Shown here in pieces: positions 32,726 to 45,800 of a stretch of 64,000 nucleotides of DNA. The stretch covers positions 3,149,731 to 3,213,730 of the forward strand of contig OZ234499.1 of assembly GCA_965153455.1 (NCBI GenBank), read 5' to 3'. A model generated the notes under the pieces. The model had not been told where the DNA came from. It was given only the letters and a program-made list of their open reading frames with translations, and searched no databases. The stretch is from Sphagnum compactum. Lineage: Eukaryota; Bryophyta; Sphagnopsida; Sphagnales. Position 1 is the first letter of the stretch. Every line of letters begins with the position of its first letter. A program made the translations under genes and the position numbers.

Positions 32726-34729
32726 TCTATTTTTCAGTTTTATCAAGGTTCATTTGAGGATTGTTCACATAGAGACACTTGTAAAGCAGGTGTTTGTGGT
32801 TTTTGTGGAAGATTAGACATTACTGTACTGCTTCCCAATTTTTGGATGATTTTGAACTGGAATACTGCTTTCATTTAGGTCAATGTGTAGTACCCACTGT
32901 TGCAGAGGGCTTTGCCATTTAAGTTTGGTTAGTCTCTAATGATGTAATTGGTCACCCAGTACTTTTACCTCTTGTGCTAGTAACTGATTCCTGATCTTTG
33001 GCTCTTAAGCTATGAATGATGGTACATTGAGCTCTGAAAGGAAGAGAAGGTAAACCAACATTTTCACCCATCAGACCCTAATTTGCCATGTCTACCAAAT
33101 TTCCTCCCTGCATGGTTTAGCAAAAGAGTTATCTCTGGTCGACTAGGTATACTTCCCTTTTGGCCCCTTTGTGAGCGCTTTTGGCTTCTGCCTGACTTGT
33201 AGAGTCCAGACACACTGATGATACTCCCAAGATCAAGAATTCATCGGAAATTCTTTTCTGTTGAAGGCTGGAATTAATTTTTTTACTTGTAAACCCTAAA
33301 ACTCAATTGTGAAGGTTGGTACCAGTGTTGGGTGGTTCTTCCATATTTTAAAGAACTGCCGGTTCTGGGTACTTCAAACCCCTCAAAGGATTGCTGGGTT
33401 TCATGAAAGAACTGCCAGTTCTTTGCCAGTTCTTTGACTTTTTGAAAATGTTGTTTGGGTCAGAGCTGTCGGCGGGTCTTCCAAATTTTGGCCTCCACCA
33501 GATATATACCTGATCTGACCTCCAGTGGGATTTTGATCAAGTTCAATTTCTTGATTTAGGCCCAATGTCGTTCGGTTCATGATTTTGAAAGAAACCTCTG
33601 GTTGGATGGTTTTTCTTGGGTTTGAGAATCTCCAGTGTCAACATCAATATTGACTTAGCATGTCATGACAAACTGAAATGTCATGTATAACCAAGTGTTG
33701 TAAATATATTTCTAACATGTGAATGTGATATATAATAGAGAACAATAAGTATTTTAGCTATTTGATTGCACCTTGATGTTTTCTTGGAAGCATTGCTCAT
33801 GATTGATTTTTCTTCTTTTCCATGTCACTTTTTATTTGCTGAGGAAAGTTCATGTATTATTATATCAATTACTATCCACTGTTTCTTGCATTGTCAAAAT
33901 AATGATTATCATTGAAGAAATGTTAATTCCTTTACATGATTTATCAACTTGGTCACGTTTTTTAAAGCATTATACATATTAATGTGTAACTTCTAAGGCT
34001 GATCAAGGCATGCAACTACTTGTTATGCAGAAGTGTTTGGACAATTGAGTGGTTGAAATAAATTTCATGAATAAAAAATATAAGATCTCATATTATGGTT
34101 TGAGTCAAAATTATAATTTAATTAGTTCTAGAATTTGAATCGGATCGTTGTGTTTATTCCAGAAACCAAAATATAATTCAGATATAGGGTACGATGCATT
34201 CTCAAGGTTGTCCACAACTTCAAATATTGAAAGTAAAATAATAATTAATAAAATCACACATTTAAATCATATATTTTCAAATCCTTTTTACAAAATCCAA
34301 AAATCATTTGAGTCGAGTTGGGACACATTATAATCTATAAGGGCACATTAAAAAATAATAACTTGTAACTATCTCCATTTTCATCCACTCAAGCTTGCCA
34401 TTACCTAAGTTGGATGAGTAATCCCCAAAAAGAAGAAGAAGAAAAATTGGACCAAAAATCAACAAGTAAATTCATTTAATGGGACTTGTAGTAAGACAAA
34501 TTTACATTCGTACTTTGTACGTGGTATGTTTTTGAATACATACGTATTTTTCCTCTTTGAGGGGGACCGGTGTCGATGAAAGCGCCGATGTCGTCCCTAG
34601 TGATGTCGTCCCTAGTGATGGGTGGGAGACCTCGAAGTTGATGCAACTCTGCTTCTGAAATTGTGTGGGTGGGTGATTTGTACAGAGGAGGGATCTGCAG
34701 ATTGTGCAAATGAAATTGTCCATTTCTTT
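32726..34729. other. Between AP2-like copy B and WRKY gene
   Basis: To about 33065 this matches the downstream flank of copy A. At 33312-33480 there are repeated GAACTGCC(G/A)GTTCT words, a partly palindromic stretch probably from a transposon. From 33650 to 34700 it is AT-rich with no gene seen. Confidence 0.45.
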
Positions 34730-37700
34730 CTAAAAAAGATTGTGTTGCAGCTGATGATCAGGTGGAAACAAAAATTCTGGTGCAAGCTCATGGCTCCAGC
34801 TGAACTTGGTATGATCCATAATCTGATCTCGCCATTCGTGCAACATGCAGGACTCCTGGAAATTATTGAAATCCTGATAGGTATTGTTGTGTAGCAGCTG
34901 GTTGTTGGCAAAGTGTATATGATGATGACGATCATCATCATCTTCATATGCAGCAGCTTGTAATTCGTTCAAGATGCAGTAGCTATCGATATTCATATTC
35001 TCTACATTCCTTAATCCCCCCTCATGCTGATCCTCCTGATCTATTAATGCATATCTAGTAAGTGTCCAGTCTTGAATATCATGACTGCGACCTGTAGCAG
35101 CAGCAGCTTGTGGCATGCTAGAATCAGTTGACATCAGCGATTCTGCTGCAAGGCAGCTTTCCAGATCAGAGCTTCTAGTGAGCTGCTGATTTGCTGCTGC
35201 ATGTCCTATTGATGCTGCAGTAACTGCAAGTTCTGACAAACTAGAGGAACTTGTTGCCTGCTGGTGTAGCACTTTTTGTTTAACCACGTCTGTAATTACT
35301 GGAGTCGAAAGTGCAGGCAGATGGACAACTGAGGAGGCGTACTCCAGCTTCTCCGGTGTTTCTGGTCCGACGCCGTGATCCTGATCTTCTGAAGGAACTT
35401 GCGCGGGTGAAGCTGGTTTTGGTTGTTTCTGGCATGCTGATGCTGCTTCTATATCATGGCTTGGAGTACTAAGCATGGGCTGCGACTCGTGAAGTACTTG
35501 GGGCGCTGATGCAGCAGGAATAGCAGTAGCAGCTGGTTGCATGTTCGCAATTCTGTGTGTTTTCCTGCGAGGGTAGGTTCTGGAGCATGTGTGAGTACCC
35601 GTATAAGTGACTTCGAAGACGGAAGGGTCCTTGTCTGTGGGCTGCACCGACTTCTTTGCACTGCACTCCTTGACACTACACTTGTAATAGCCTCTGCAAG
35701 CACACCATTTAAGAACCGATATATTCGTTAGCTCAACTCATGGGTTGGCATACATCATGCGCCTGCAATTCCCTTGCATATAGCTAGCTGCATTCAAGCT
35801 AGTTAACTGTGATCATTCATGAGCCGATGAGGGTGGATCATGACTCATACGACTTCACGCATGGACGAATCCTACTGCAGTTACAACACGAATTCAGAAG
35901 GCAAAAATATTGTTCTAGCTGCTACTGCAGTACATAAAGCGGATACAGCAGATCGAAACACTAGCTACCTGCAAAAGTTGGCATTTTGAATGCTTTTGCT
36001 TCCGTATTTCTTCCAGCCTCGATGTCCATCTTCCGGAATTCCCCTCTTGATGTCCACTCCCGGTCGCAGACGCTGGTATGTCACTACCAAAGCTTTCTGA
36101 TCATCTGACGTACCCATGCTCACGTCGACTTCTCTGCAAGTCGAGCCAGGCACCAAATGGGAAGTTGTTGATGAGGAAACTACACTGATCAACAGTAGTA
36201 AGTGTAGTTACTAATGGGGATAAATATCAACAACAGTCTTACCATATTTCCCCAAAACTCCATAAAATTTTGAATACAAAAATTGGAATGTAGCATGAAA
36301 AGTCAACCAAAACATATATATGTGTGTATATATATATATTAGTTTTTTTTTGAAAATTTTATTCAAACTTCAATATTATAGTTTGCTAAAAAGCTTGTCT
36401 AGAAAATTAATAATTTAAACGAGCTACCTACTCAAATGATTGATTTTCTAGACAAGCTTTGACATGGTAAGAACTCTTTTAGGGTATACTTTTGACCAGG
36501 TACATTATGGGGAGGTGGGAATGAGCTTCAAAAAGAGGACATTTTGGTCCACCAGCTCGGCGGCACGGCACTGTTCATGTATTACTTTAACCGACGTACG
36601 TACCTGTCGCGTTTCGCACGACTTGGGTTGTGTCCTGACGTCAGTGGCCGGCCGCAAATCGGGTCGTCACAGTCCGTGAATTTTGCTTCCGTGCAATCCT
36701 CTGCATGATTGTTCTGCAGAGGAAAACTATGGTCGTCTGCAGTAGCTCTTGCTGTTTCTGCTGCACCCATTTTGACCTGGTTGCAATTAGCCGCTGCCAG
36801 GTACAAGTTTCCATCACCATGATCACCTGCTGCTGCTTTCTTGGACGCAACTGCTCCTTCTGCTCCTGCGGCTGCTGTCAGCTGCAGCTGCTGTTCTTCT
36901 TTATTGTCGTAAGCTGCTGCTGAGATGTCCACCACCATGGCTGAATCTGCATGATCTGGAAAATCCGGCCAATCCATCACTGTGTCCATTCCTGTTGTTG
37001 CAGCAGCTCGTGCCGGAGTTGGTATTACTCTTTCAATGTTCTGTCCTTGCCTGCTGGGCTCCAAGTCGAAAGCTAGCATGCTCAACGTCGTCAAGTGATG
37101 ATCTCCTGGCAGCTGGCCAGCAGTAGCTACTTGATCATCTGCACCAGCACCAGCTGCCCACATGATGATTCCCAGTGCATTGTAAGAATTCAACTCATTT
37201 CTTTTACCAAAGCTATATATTTTTCACAACCTCAAAATTGGAAATCTCAAGCCCGGGATGCATGAAGAATATTGCCTCCATCACAAGAATCATGACCAAT
37301 CGTATGCAAACAGTCGATTGTGGACAAATTTCTGAACTCGTGGGAGTCGTCAGATCCCTAATGCAATAGGGAGAACAGCCGCGGCCATTTGCAGCTAGCT
37401 AGCTAGCGACTAAAGAAATATTGCACAGCAGCAAGTCGCCATCCTGAATTTCATAGAAGATCTAAAATAAATCTGTATCGAGAATTGCAGCTGCAGGCAT
37501 ATAATATCATGGATAGAACTAGCTGTACCTGACGGATGATCAGCGAGGGTAGACTTCGAGGACGTTCGACCTCCAGGATTATTGATGAAGTCGTTCATGC
37601 AATCACTAGGAAGAAAGGGTGTTTCATCCCGTGAGAGTAGCAAGCTGGCGAGGTCCTGCTCGTCGACTACGTCCCTTGCAGGAATTTGAAGGGGGATCAA

Positions 37701-38198
37701 AGCAGGCCCGTGCAGTTTTGGGTACCTGAGCGTGGACGCGGCGGTTTGCTGTTTTATGATGGGTTTTATGGAGCGTGGACTGTGGGCTGTGAACTCTTTG
37801 ATGCGACAAAGGGCGAGATGGCACCAGTCCAGTGAATTCTCAACTTTTGCTGTTAGATGTCTCAAGTTCCTCATGGTTGGAGTGAACTCGGACGCGCAGC
37901 AGCTGCAGGTGTGATTTAACTGCTGCTGCTGCCTGTTGCTCCCAGCTGCTGCTGATTCGAGCTGCCCAGGCTCCGACCCATAAACACCAGCTTCGACACC
38001 CTGCAACTCAGAAGCTGCAGATCTTTGCTGCTGCAATTCGGGGGAAGATGTGGACGCTAGGAGCATGTTCCACAAATCCTCTTGGTCTTTGATGGCCCTG
38101 CTCAACATCTCTTGGATCTTCTCCAAGCAATGAGCTGATGCCCAATCCCACCCTCCCATCCTCTTCATCCCCTGGCTTAAGTACCCACCAATATCCAT
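34730..38198 (-). CDS. WRKY transcription factor, group III-like, WKKYGSK core
   Basis: WRKY proteins bind W-box DNA in the nucleus. Minus-strand exons 38198-37529, 37153-36604, 36184-35969 and 35693-34730 give 2,400 coding bases, 799 aa, with every junction in phase and GT-AG sites. The ATG at 38198 opens MDIGGYLSQGMKRMGGWDW. Residues ~464-515 are the WRKY domain: heptapeptide WKKYGSK (normally WRKYGQK), then GYYKCSVKECSAKK and FEVTYTGTHTC. The zinc ligands are C-X4-C-X23-H-X-C: the HXC end is group III, but the first spacing is group I/II-like rather than X7. The intron splits the Arg codon before GYYKC, the conserved WRKY intron position. The flanks are Gln/Ala/Ser-rich, with an acidic aromatic patch DWPDFPDHAD in exon 2. 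Exon 2 could be optional: joining exon 1 to a nearer acceptor, GTGTAG, is also in frame. Confidence 0.88.
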
Positions 38199-39200
38199 CA
38201 AAACTTCTTGCTTGCTAGGACCGGCTCCAGCTGCGGCTTCCTTGTGTCTTGCAGGGCCTGCAACAGCAGATCAGCTGGCCCAGGATCCGCTCGACTCCAA
38301 AGACCAACCGGTAACAAAAGGAGCTGCAAAACCCCGCCTGTTGTTGGCAATTACAAAAGAAAGAATCCTGATCATCAATCAATTGCCAGTATGATTTCTT
38401 ATTACTTTTGGGCGGCAGATCGGAGCAGCTGCTGATCATGTGTATAGTATCAAACTCTAGATCAAGACCTAGTTCAGCTAGCTTGTTCAAATTTTACAGA
38501 ATCTGATCACAAACCTTGAACCCACCAAAGCCATAGGGAGGCAATTACCGCAAGAACGTACTGTAGGTGATCTGAATATCGTAAACCCAAGCTATTAGCC
38601 TGCCACAGTATTTCTTCTTGAAACCACGCATTTGTTGACGAAAGGTGAGTATCATGTCAGGAGAGGAAACATTAAGCACGTGAGGTTGTTTCTGTGATCA
38701 TCTAGGTCTCTGTCTCTCTCTGTCTGTCTCTCTCATGATCATCTCTGTTTACACAATCAAGCAACCATGCATGCTGCGAAGAACTGCTCACCAGATCAGA
38801 CTGTGCAGCTCCAGGTAGTAGTAGTACTATATTGTCATTTATAGACTATACTCCGCAGACTTTTATACAATTGAAGAAGAAGAATAGAGCCCATGTTTTG
38901 CAGCAGATTACTACAAAAGTCGTCGTCTGTAAGATTCTTCGCAATGAAAGGCGCGAGCAAGCTGCTGCTGGTATTATGCTTTTGACATTGGCCAGGCTTC
39001 AACCCACCCACCAGCTGCGTACTAGACTATGTTGTAGACTAGTAGCACATTCAGCCTTTTTTTCTCTTTTTCTTTCTTTTCTTGGTGCTAAACCTATTGG
39101 ACACAGCACAGATTTCGCCATATTTAGAGATTTTTTTTCTGAAGTTGATTTCTTTTGGCGAGCTTTTTTTCAATTTTCTTAAAGCTCCGGGTGTGAAATT
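38199..39200. other. WRKY upstream region
   Basis: Likely promoter and leader of the WRKY gene, read on the minus strand. It contains a CTGTCTCTCT-rich tract near 38705-38735 and a CACGTG G-box. An open minus-strand frame at 38215-38490 has no recognised product. Confidence 0.4.
38677..38682. promoter_or_regulatory. G-box CACGTG upstream of WRKY
   Basis: The palindromic CACGTG lies about 480 bases upstream of the WRKY ATG. G-boxes bind bHLH and bZIP factors; a single hexamer can occur by chance. Confidence 0.25.
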
Positions 39201-39359
39201 TCGCTAAAATGTGGAAAGTTAAAATAAAAAGAAGGATTCTATCACAATATATTATTTACCTTTCTTTTTCTGAAAAGAATCGGCAATTTTCAGGACTCAC
39301 ATTTAAACTCTGATTTTAGTTTGGTAGCCTTTCTTGTAAACTGGTTTCTTTTTGCCATT

Positions 39360-39720
39360 TAGACAAATTATTTTCTGAAAACCTGTTGTCATTTTGTGCT
39401 AAATCCCTCTTTGCAATTCTAGCTAATGACACAACCAGTGTTTTTTCCTTTGACAAAATCTTGCCAAATTTCAACCTGAAAAATATGATTTCAATCTACA
39501 AAGGAAATTTCATAGAAAAAATGTCCAAGTTTAACAGGATACGAAGAATTCTTTTTCCAAATTGCCAGATTTTTATGATAAGTTCCAGTAGGTAGCCAAG
39601 AATATACAAGTATTCTCCATTTTTTCTAGCTTCATATCTAGTCTGTAACCAAATCTGACTAAATCATCTCAAGGCAGACGATATTGGCTATTCAGCTACA
39701 TCACAACAAAATCGAAAAAA
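39360..39720 (+). repeat. AT-rich dispersed repeat, copy 1
   Basis: Shares ordered blocks with 51170-51690: AAATATGATTTC, CAAAGGAAATTTCATAGAAAA-like, GTAGCCAAGAA and CATATCTAGTCTGTA followed by CCAAATCTG. It is a decayed medium-length element without coding capacity. Confidence 0.6.
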
Positions 39721-41364
39721 AATAAATAAATAAAAATCCCTGATTTAGACTATAGATTCCAAGAGGTGACCAAATTAAGAAGGCAAGAATCCATAATCAC
39801 TCGTCTCTGACATGTAACTAAATTTGGCTAAGTCTTCTTGTGTATGATCTCAACACCACAGCTGCTCTACTTCACAAAACTGAGGGGAAGGGGAAGAAAA
39901 AACCCCCTGAGATGCACTAGTGTTGGCAAAATTGAAACCAGACTCTCTAATGGCAAATATATTAATATTTTACATGAATGAGGGACTGTTCCCTCATAGA
40001 CTCTCCTGGTGGTGTGTAGTATGTACACATCACATTTAAAATAGTCAAGGACATTGTGGTATGGTACCAAGACTCTTAAGTGTAGTACATACTAGATGTT
40101 GTTTCCAAGGTTTTGCCGAATCTCATGCAGCAACACTAGGGAGTGGGCGTGGAGGGCAGACTCACTCTCATCAGGAGCAATCATACATGATTGTGTGCCC
40201 CAATGCAGGGTCAACTACTACGGTACTTGCATCATCCTCATCACTCATATTGTCTTTTGTACCTTTTTATTGAAGAAGCTGCAATATGCTTAGTTTTGTC
40301 AACTCATCTTTCTCAGTCACCAGTGTGTTTTTTTTTTAAAGGATTTAGTAGGGAGTTGTAGTGCTAAGCAGCTGTCAGCAAAGTTCCTTTTTTGTGCAAA
40401 ATTTCTCATTGTTGCTTTCTTTCTTACAAATAGAACTATTCTGTCATAATATTCTCTGTTTGTGGTGGGTTTTTATTTAAAAGGTTTTTTGGGTTAGTTT
40501 TGATATTCTTGGTTGTTGTAAGTAGCCAGATTATAAAAGGATTTTTTTCGCCACAGGTTTTAATAACATGTCATAATTTGTTGCTAAATCTCTCCTGCTG
40601 GGATGCTCACTACTGACACTCCAGCAGAAAATTGAGGGGAAAAAATAAATTCTAAACAACCTTCTCTTACTGACAAAATCTTGTCAAAAGGAAAAATTTC
40701 AAATTTTTAATTTTAGAAAAAAAGTGATTTTGGATTTTTTTTCAATCCCTAGAAGCAAGGGGGAGGGGGGGGAAAATCAAATTCTTTTTTAAAAAAACCT
40801 TTTGTAACCCAAAAATATAAAAAACTGACTAAATATTTGTACTTTTTTTTTTTTTAATAATCAGATTTGGGTTAATCTTACTGAGGATGATCAATTTTCA
40901 CTTTTCCTACATCTGCCTATTGATGATGATCACCACTAAATTGGCTACAAACAAAAATTCCTAAAACAAAACCCTGGTGCTAAAGTGACAACACTCGGTA
41001 AAAAGGATTAGCCAAATTTGGCTACAACTGAGTTATGACAAGTGAAAAAATCTCAAAATCCTTCTATGTTAATGATAACTTACTGCAAATTAAAATAAAT
41101 GTCTCGCAATGGGGTTGGGGGGGACAGAGGAAAACCTTAGCACAGACAAGCTAGATTTTCAAAGTCTTCAAAAACATTTTTCTTTTCAGCAAAATTTTGC
41201 GGTAAAAAAATGCTCATGGTCACCCATCACTAGCCAGGACTACCACAGCATTGGTTTCAAAGAATATACATATACCAGTGTTGTATTTTTATTTGAAATT
41301 TTTAAGAACCACTAGTTCCAGTTTTTTCAATATTCCAGTTTAAGAGAACCACGTGATTCAGCAG
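39721..41364. other. AT-rich DNA with further partial repeat copies
   Basis: Fragments of the dispersed family recur (AGCCAAATTTGGCTACA near 41010, GACAAAATCTTGTCAAAA near 40670). A less AT-rich stretch at 40061-40273 is open for 70 codons but matches nothing I know. Confidence 0.45.
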
Positions 41365-41480
41365 ATTTAGGATTTGGCCCAAACTGTTTGACTGATTCTT
41401 ACGTGTTACACGCCCCTTCACATATTTAGGATTTGGTCCAAACTGTTTGACAGATTCTTACGTGTTACACACCCCTTCAC
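41365..41480 (+). repeat. 59 bp tandem duplication
   Basis: Two copies start at 41365 and 41424 with ATTTAGGATTTGG, containing CTTACGTGTTACAC and CCCCTTCAC. They are nearly identical, so the duplication is recent. Confidence 0.9.
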
Positions 41481-43263
41481 CACCCGAGTGGCAATAGGTT
41501 TACACACCCCTCTGATATGCCTTAACTGTGTTTTTATGTTATTTTGATGAAGAAACAGGTCACAGACAGCTTCTGGGTCACTTGCTCATCTCATTTTTGG
41601 CAAACATGGATCTTCCAAGATAGAAGGATAGGTCAAGAGAAACTTTATAAAAAATCAGTGAAAAACATGTGTTGAGATTACTTCCTGAGTAGTTAATACT
41701 TAAGATGGAGAGCCACTTCTTATTACTTTGTAAGACATCCTTGAATGTGGACTAATTGCCCCAATATAATTAACAATTAGTTAATTGCAACGCATAACAA
41801 ATGTATTTATTAGTACTAAGTATCCTTAAATTCCAATGCCATTTGTTTGGAGAGAAAGATCTGGTTCCTCCATCACCAGCCATCTATGGTTGAGGTGATG
41901 CCAAGAAATGTAACACAGAGCACTAACTGCAAACACCTTTCAATGGCTGGGACGGATTTGGCAAATGGACCGGCTTTTCAGACGTTTTCCTTGTATGAAA
42001 TTTGCAACCCGCTTTTTTTCCATCTTTCAGTGAAAATTTGCACAAATTTGCACAATTTGCACTTGAAATTTTTTCAAAATTTTGAGAAATGTGATTATAT
42101 ATCACAACCAATTATTTGATTTTTTGAGAATCACAAATTATGAATCCTAAGAACCGCCCTGGTAACCACTGGGGGTTCTCCATTCCTGTTTCTAATAACT
42201 GCCCAACACTCAAATATTAGATATATAATCGATTTGTTGAAGAATCTTTTTTCTTAGTCTCAAATATACTCCATTTTTTTGCGGGATCTTTTTTGAGTTT
42301 TAAATGCATGCTTCATAATTCAAAGAATCTTTTATTTTTCGGGAATTTTAAATTTAAGTACAATTTGTTCTCTATAGAACTAACTATCTTAAGACTCTAT
42401 CAAGAGCAAGCAAAGTACTAGCTGGTTGTTTTCCAAACATAAAGCATGGTACTAGAATTACCTTTATTTCAGTCGTGGCTTCATCACAATTGCAAATTCA
42501 CACAACCAAACAGCACATGTGTCCACTTTAAACTGTACTTACAAGCAGGGTTTTTCTTTCTCAAATTCTTTTCTTTCAAAAGTGCTGGTACAAGTGGCGA
42601 CCTAGATGTGGCTAATTTAAATTTTTTTAATCAAAAAGTGGTGAAAAATCTCCATGAAAATGGCAAAATTTTCATGCCTTTCTTCATTTTCTGAAAACAA
42701 ATTCACCAAGTTCTGAAAATTTGTCACAACCAAAAAACACTGCTTACAAGTCTCAAAAAGTCAATAACCAAATCAACATGAAATCTCCAAAAGTGTGAAA
42801 AGGATGTTTGCGTGAAAACGGCTCAATGCCACTTGCCTGTCACATTGTAATCTGGAATTTTTTTTCAAAGGGACCTGACTGCAATGGGAAGGTTGGTTGA
42901 CAACAACTAAGAACCAAGGTCCAAAATATGCATACAAATCATATGCTTTCTTTGTCCAAATTAAAACTCCAACCGAGGATATAATATTTCTCCCAACTAG
43001 TAGTGTTTGATTGGGTGCTCTTGTATTGAAGTCAAGTACTATTGGATAGTCAAGAAGTACCTGTTGGGAACAGCTTCACACTTGGGTCATAGTTTTAAAT
43101 GATTTGTGGAAGCAAATTGGAACTCACAAGAAAGTACCTCAAATCTCAACATTGTTTCTACCAACACTAAGCTTATGTTTTGGTGATGGGTGTGCTTACG
43201 GAATATAGACTAAGAGCATAAGACATTATTAAGGCATTCAAGTTCTTTCCATAAATTATGTTA
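41481..43263. other. AT-rich DNA, no gene seen
   Basis: Only short open frames (such as 41847-42119 and 42446-42694) without recognisable domains. CCCAACACT at 42200-42208 resembles an inverted hAT-like end but has no convincing partner. Confidence 0.45.
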
Positions 43264-43860
43264 AAAACTAACACAATTTTTAAGTTTTTGTGAGAATTTT
43301 TTTTTGAATACGTGGTCAAATTGGTTTGAATATTGCCACTTATTCAATTGGAATTGCTCTTGGATGCTACCTTATTGTCCTATTGAAAATGTGCAAAATT
43401 GGTCAAACAACACAACAACCCAAGTTGATGATGGTTAACATGAAAGAACAAGGTAGATAAGGTTCAAAGCTTTCCATGTTAAAAGCAAATCCAATTTTTA
43501 GGTTTCAGTAAGCAATTCTCTTGAGCATGTGGTCAAATTGGGTTGAATGCCACTTATTCGATTGGAGTTGTTGTTGGATAGTAAACTTGTGTAAGTGGTG
43601 TGGTGGACATTTTGGGGACAAAGGTTTTTCACTTTCCTCAAAATTTTCTTTATTCAATCAAAATTATTCCTCAAAATTCAATCTCTTCACTCCTAGACTG
43701 TCTGACGAATTCCTCAACATTTTGACTCCTCATGAAGTAAATGTTCAAGCCATTGATGGTTTTATATACATTCTTGCCTCCCGTATCATGTTATTGAAAA
43801 TGTGAAAAATTGGTCAAACATTACAACAACCCAAGTTGATGGCTTCCATGAAAGAACAAG
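43264..43860 (+). repeat. Two degenerate copies of a ~200-350 bp unit
   Basis: 43305-43455 and 43525-43860 share GTGGTCAAATTGG, CCACTTATTC, TTGGTCAAACA, ACAACAACCCAAGTTGATG and ATGAAAGAACAAG in the same order. The second has an internal insertion. Origin unknown. Confidence 0.75.
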
Positions 43861-43914
43861 CTGGAGACAAATAAACACAAATTGACTAGCCATTTACCAC
43901 TTTTTTCTTAAGGT

Positions 43915-44115
43915 TTTAATGTCAAATTTCATTGATAGATTAGGTGACGTATTTTCTCTCCAAGTGAGTCCATAAGGTCGTTGCACTTATAGCAAAGAAG
44001 TGTGAATAATACTTGTTTCATAACATTTTGGTGTCAAGTTTCGTCAATAAATTAGACAGAGAATTTTCTCTTCTTGAGTCCACAAGGTCGTTACACTTAC
44101 CATTTAAGGAGTATG
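43915..44115 (+). repeat. ~100 bp direct duplication
   Basis: 43915-44005 and 44026-44115 share GTCAA(A/G)TTTC, AATTAGA and GAGTCCA(T/C)AAGGTCGTT(G/A)CACTTA in the same order. Confidence 0.7.
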
Positions 44116-44689
44116 GTTGTCAATAAAATTGATATCTCAAATAGCAACATATTCAACTTATTATCTTAGGTTATGCACCCTTTGACGTGGATCTCTCTTC
44201 ATTGATGATTAGCTTCTTTTGTCTCAAGACCAGGCAGAAATCATCCTGAGTCAATTAGGCCTCCTCCATACTGTTTTGTCAACAACATGGACACAAAAAC
44301 AGCTGCTAGATATTTTCTGGTTTTGGAACGGTGAGGTCAAAATCATGTGAACAGAACTATAATTTACCTAGACAACTGCTCGTGGACCATCCCTGGGATG
44401 TGCAAGTGGGGAATTGATTAGCTGACAGAGTGATGTCAAGCGTGAAGTCTTGTGTTGTTCACAAGACTGTGGGGTCTGGACAACGGACTTCAAAATATTA
44501 ATCTGTCGGTTTAAGTAGCTGGCCAACATGCAAATTGCAAACTGTGTGCCTCTACTAGTCAAAAAGCTCAAGCATGCTCCTTTTTTAAGTAAAAGGCTGA
44601 AAGTAGACCCTACCAAAGCTGCAAACACAACCTTTCTCCTCGTATTGACACAAGGGAAGATGGGGTTTTTGGCATCCAATAATCAGGGT
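44116..44689. other. No gene recognised
   Basis: Mixed-composition sequence with a minus-strand frame at 44368-44679 (103 codons) lacking any known motif. Confidence 0.4.
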
Positions 44690-45010
44690 TTTTGTTTCTC
44701 AATTTTGTGATGTAGCCAAACTGAAAATCATCCACAAGAAGATTTAGCCAAATTTGATTAATATAGATCAGATATGGAAGTAAAAAATATTAAGACTCCT
44801 TTGCTAAGTGTACTGACCTTGTGGACTCAAGAAGAGAAAATTTATATTTTGACTACCTGCTGGAACATATTGTCGAAATCTGGCCCAAAAAAATAATTGT
44901 AAGGTCCGGACAATTAGGGCCAATTTTTCACAAAAATCCTTTGTATGTGTCAAAATCATACTTTTCAGGTTGAAAAAAAAGGCAAAAAAGTCACCCAACT
45001 TTTCAAAAAA
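44690..45010 (-). repeat. AT-rich dispersed repeat, inverted copy
   Basis: CAATTTTGTGATGTAGCCAA (44701-44720) recurs near 50680-50700, with GATTTAGCCAAATTTG nearby. The block GGCCAATTTTTCACAAAAAT with CAAAATCATA reads as the reverse of the 39500 and 51450 copies. Confidence 0.55.
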
Positions 45011-45662
45011 CTGCCAAAATTGTCACCCAAAAATGAAATTGAGACATGATTGCTAGAAAACAATAACAAGTTACAAAAACACTTTCTACTAAGGAGGTCG
45101 ACGTAGACCGGGTGCTTTTACTTTAGAGGATTTCATTTTTCTACAAAGCTTTCTCTATGGGATTTTATTTTGTACTCTGAATTTCTTCACATCTTGGAGA
45201 TGGTGTCGGTTACCATTCCTCTACAACCTATTATGTGCCTAACAGACCCAAAAACTAGTAACATTGGTTGCCATGTGCTGCTACCATTCTGATTCCTGAA
45301 GAAGTAAGTACTAAATTCCTGCCTAGAAAAACTACAAAACCCATGTGCATAAGGACCACAAACAAGGTTCAAATTCTGGGTCCAGCAACAGGCTAGTTGC
45401 ATGGTTGGGTTTTGGCTCCAGCATGACATAATGCATGCGTGCATTCCAGTTTCAGCAGACTTCAGGCTTGTGATCCAACTACTAGCCCGACCAGATGGAT
45501 ACCAACACGCAACCTGGGCCCCATCAAAATTGGTTCTCACCATAACGTTGTCAACTCCAAGTGTCTTAGATTTCAGCTTGAATCTGTTACTAGATCAAGA
45601 TAGCAATTTAATCCGAAAGATGGGTTGGTACAGCTTGGTACAGCAAAATATCATGTGTTCAT
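45011..45662. other. Less AT-rich stretch, no gene recognised
   Basis: A minus-strand frame at 45187-45543 (118 codons) is Trp- and Cys-containing but matches no family I know. It could be a decayed coding fragment. Confidence 0.35.
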
Positions 45663-45779
45663 AAAGGGCTTCCTATCTGGTTGCATCCAACCCTATTGTG
45701 GCTTGAACTGCTCCATTAAAAAGGGCTTCCTATCTGGTTGCATCCAACCCTATTGTGGCTTGAACTGCTCCATTCAATT
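45663..45779 (+). repeat. 57 bp tandem duplication plus 26 bp sub-repeat
   Basis: Two almost exact copies begin at 45663 and 45720 with AAAGGGCTTCCTATCTGG. The end TGTGGCTTGAACTGCTCCAT is then repeated once more at 45778-45800. Near-identity suggests a recent event. Confidence 0.9.
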
Positions 45780-45800
45780 TGTGGCTTGAACTGCTCCATT

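Noticed and set aside
33312-42208. Possible 8.9 kb hAT-like element from CAGTGTTGGG (33312) to CCCAACACT (42208) enclosing the WRKY gene
   Set aside because: The ends match over only about nine bases, and the flanking octamers do not match, so there is no target duplication. Pairing 42208 with AGTGTTG at 41279 fails in the same way.
45187-45543. 118-codon minus-strand ORF
   Set aside because: No domain or homologous neighbour recognised; retained only as an unassigned stretch.
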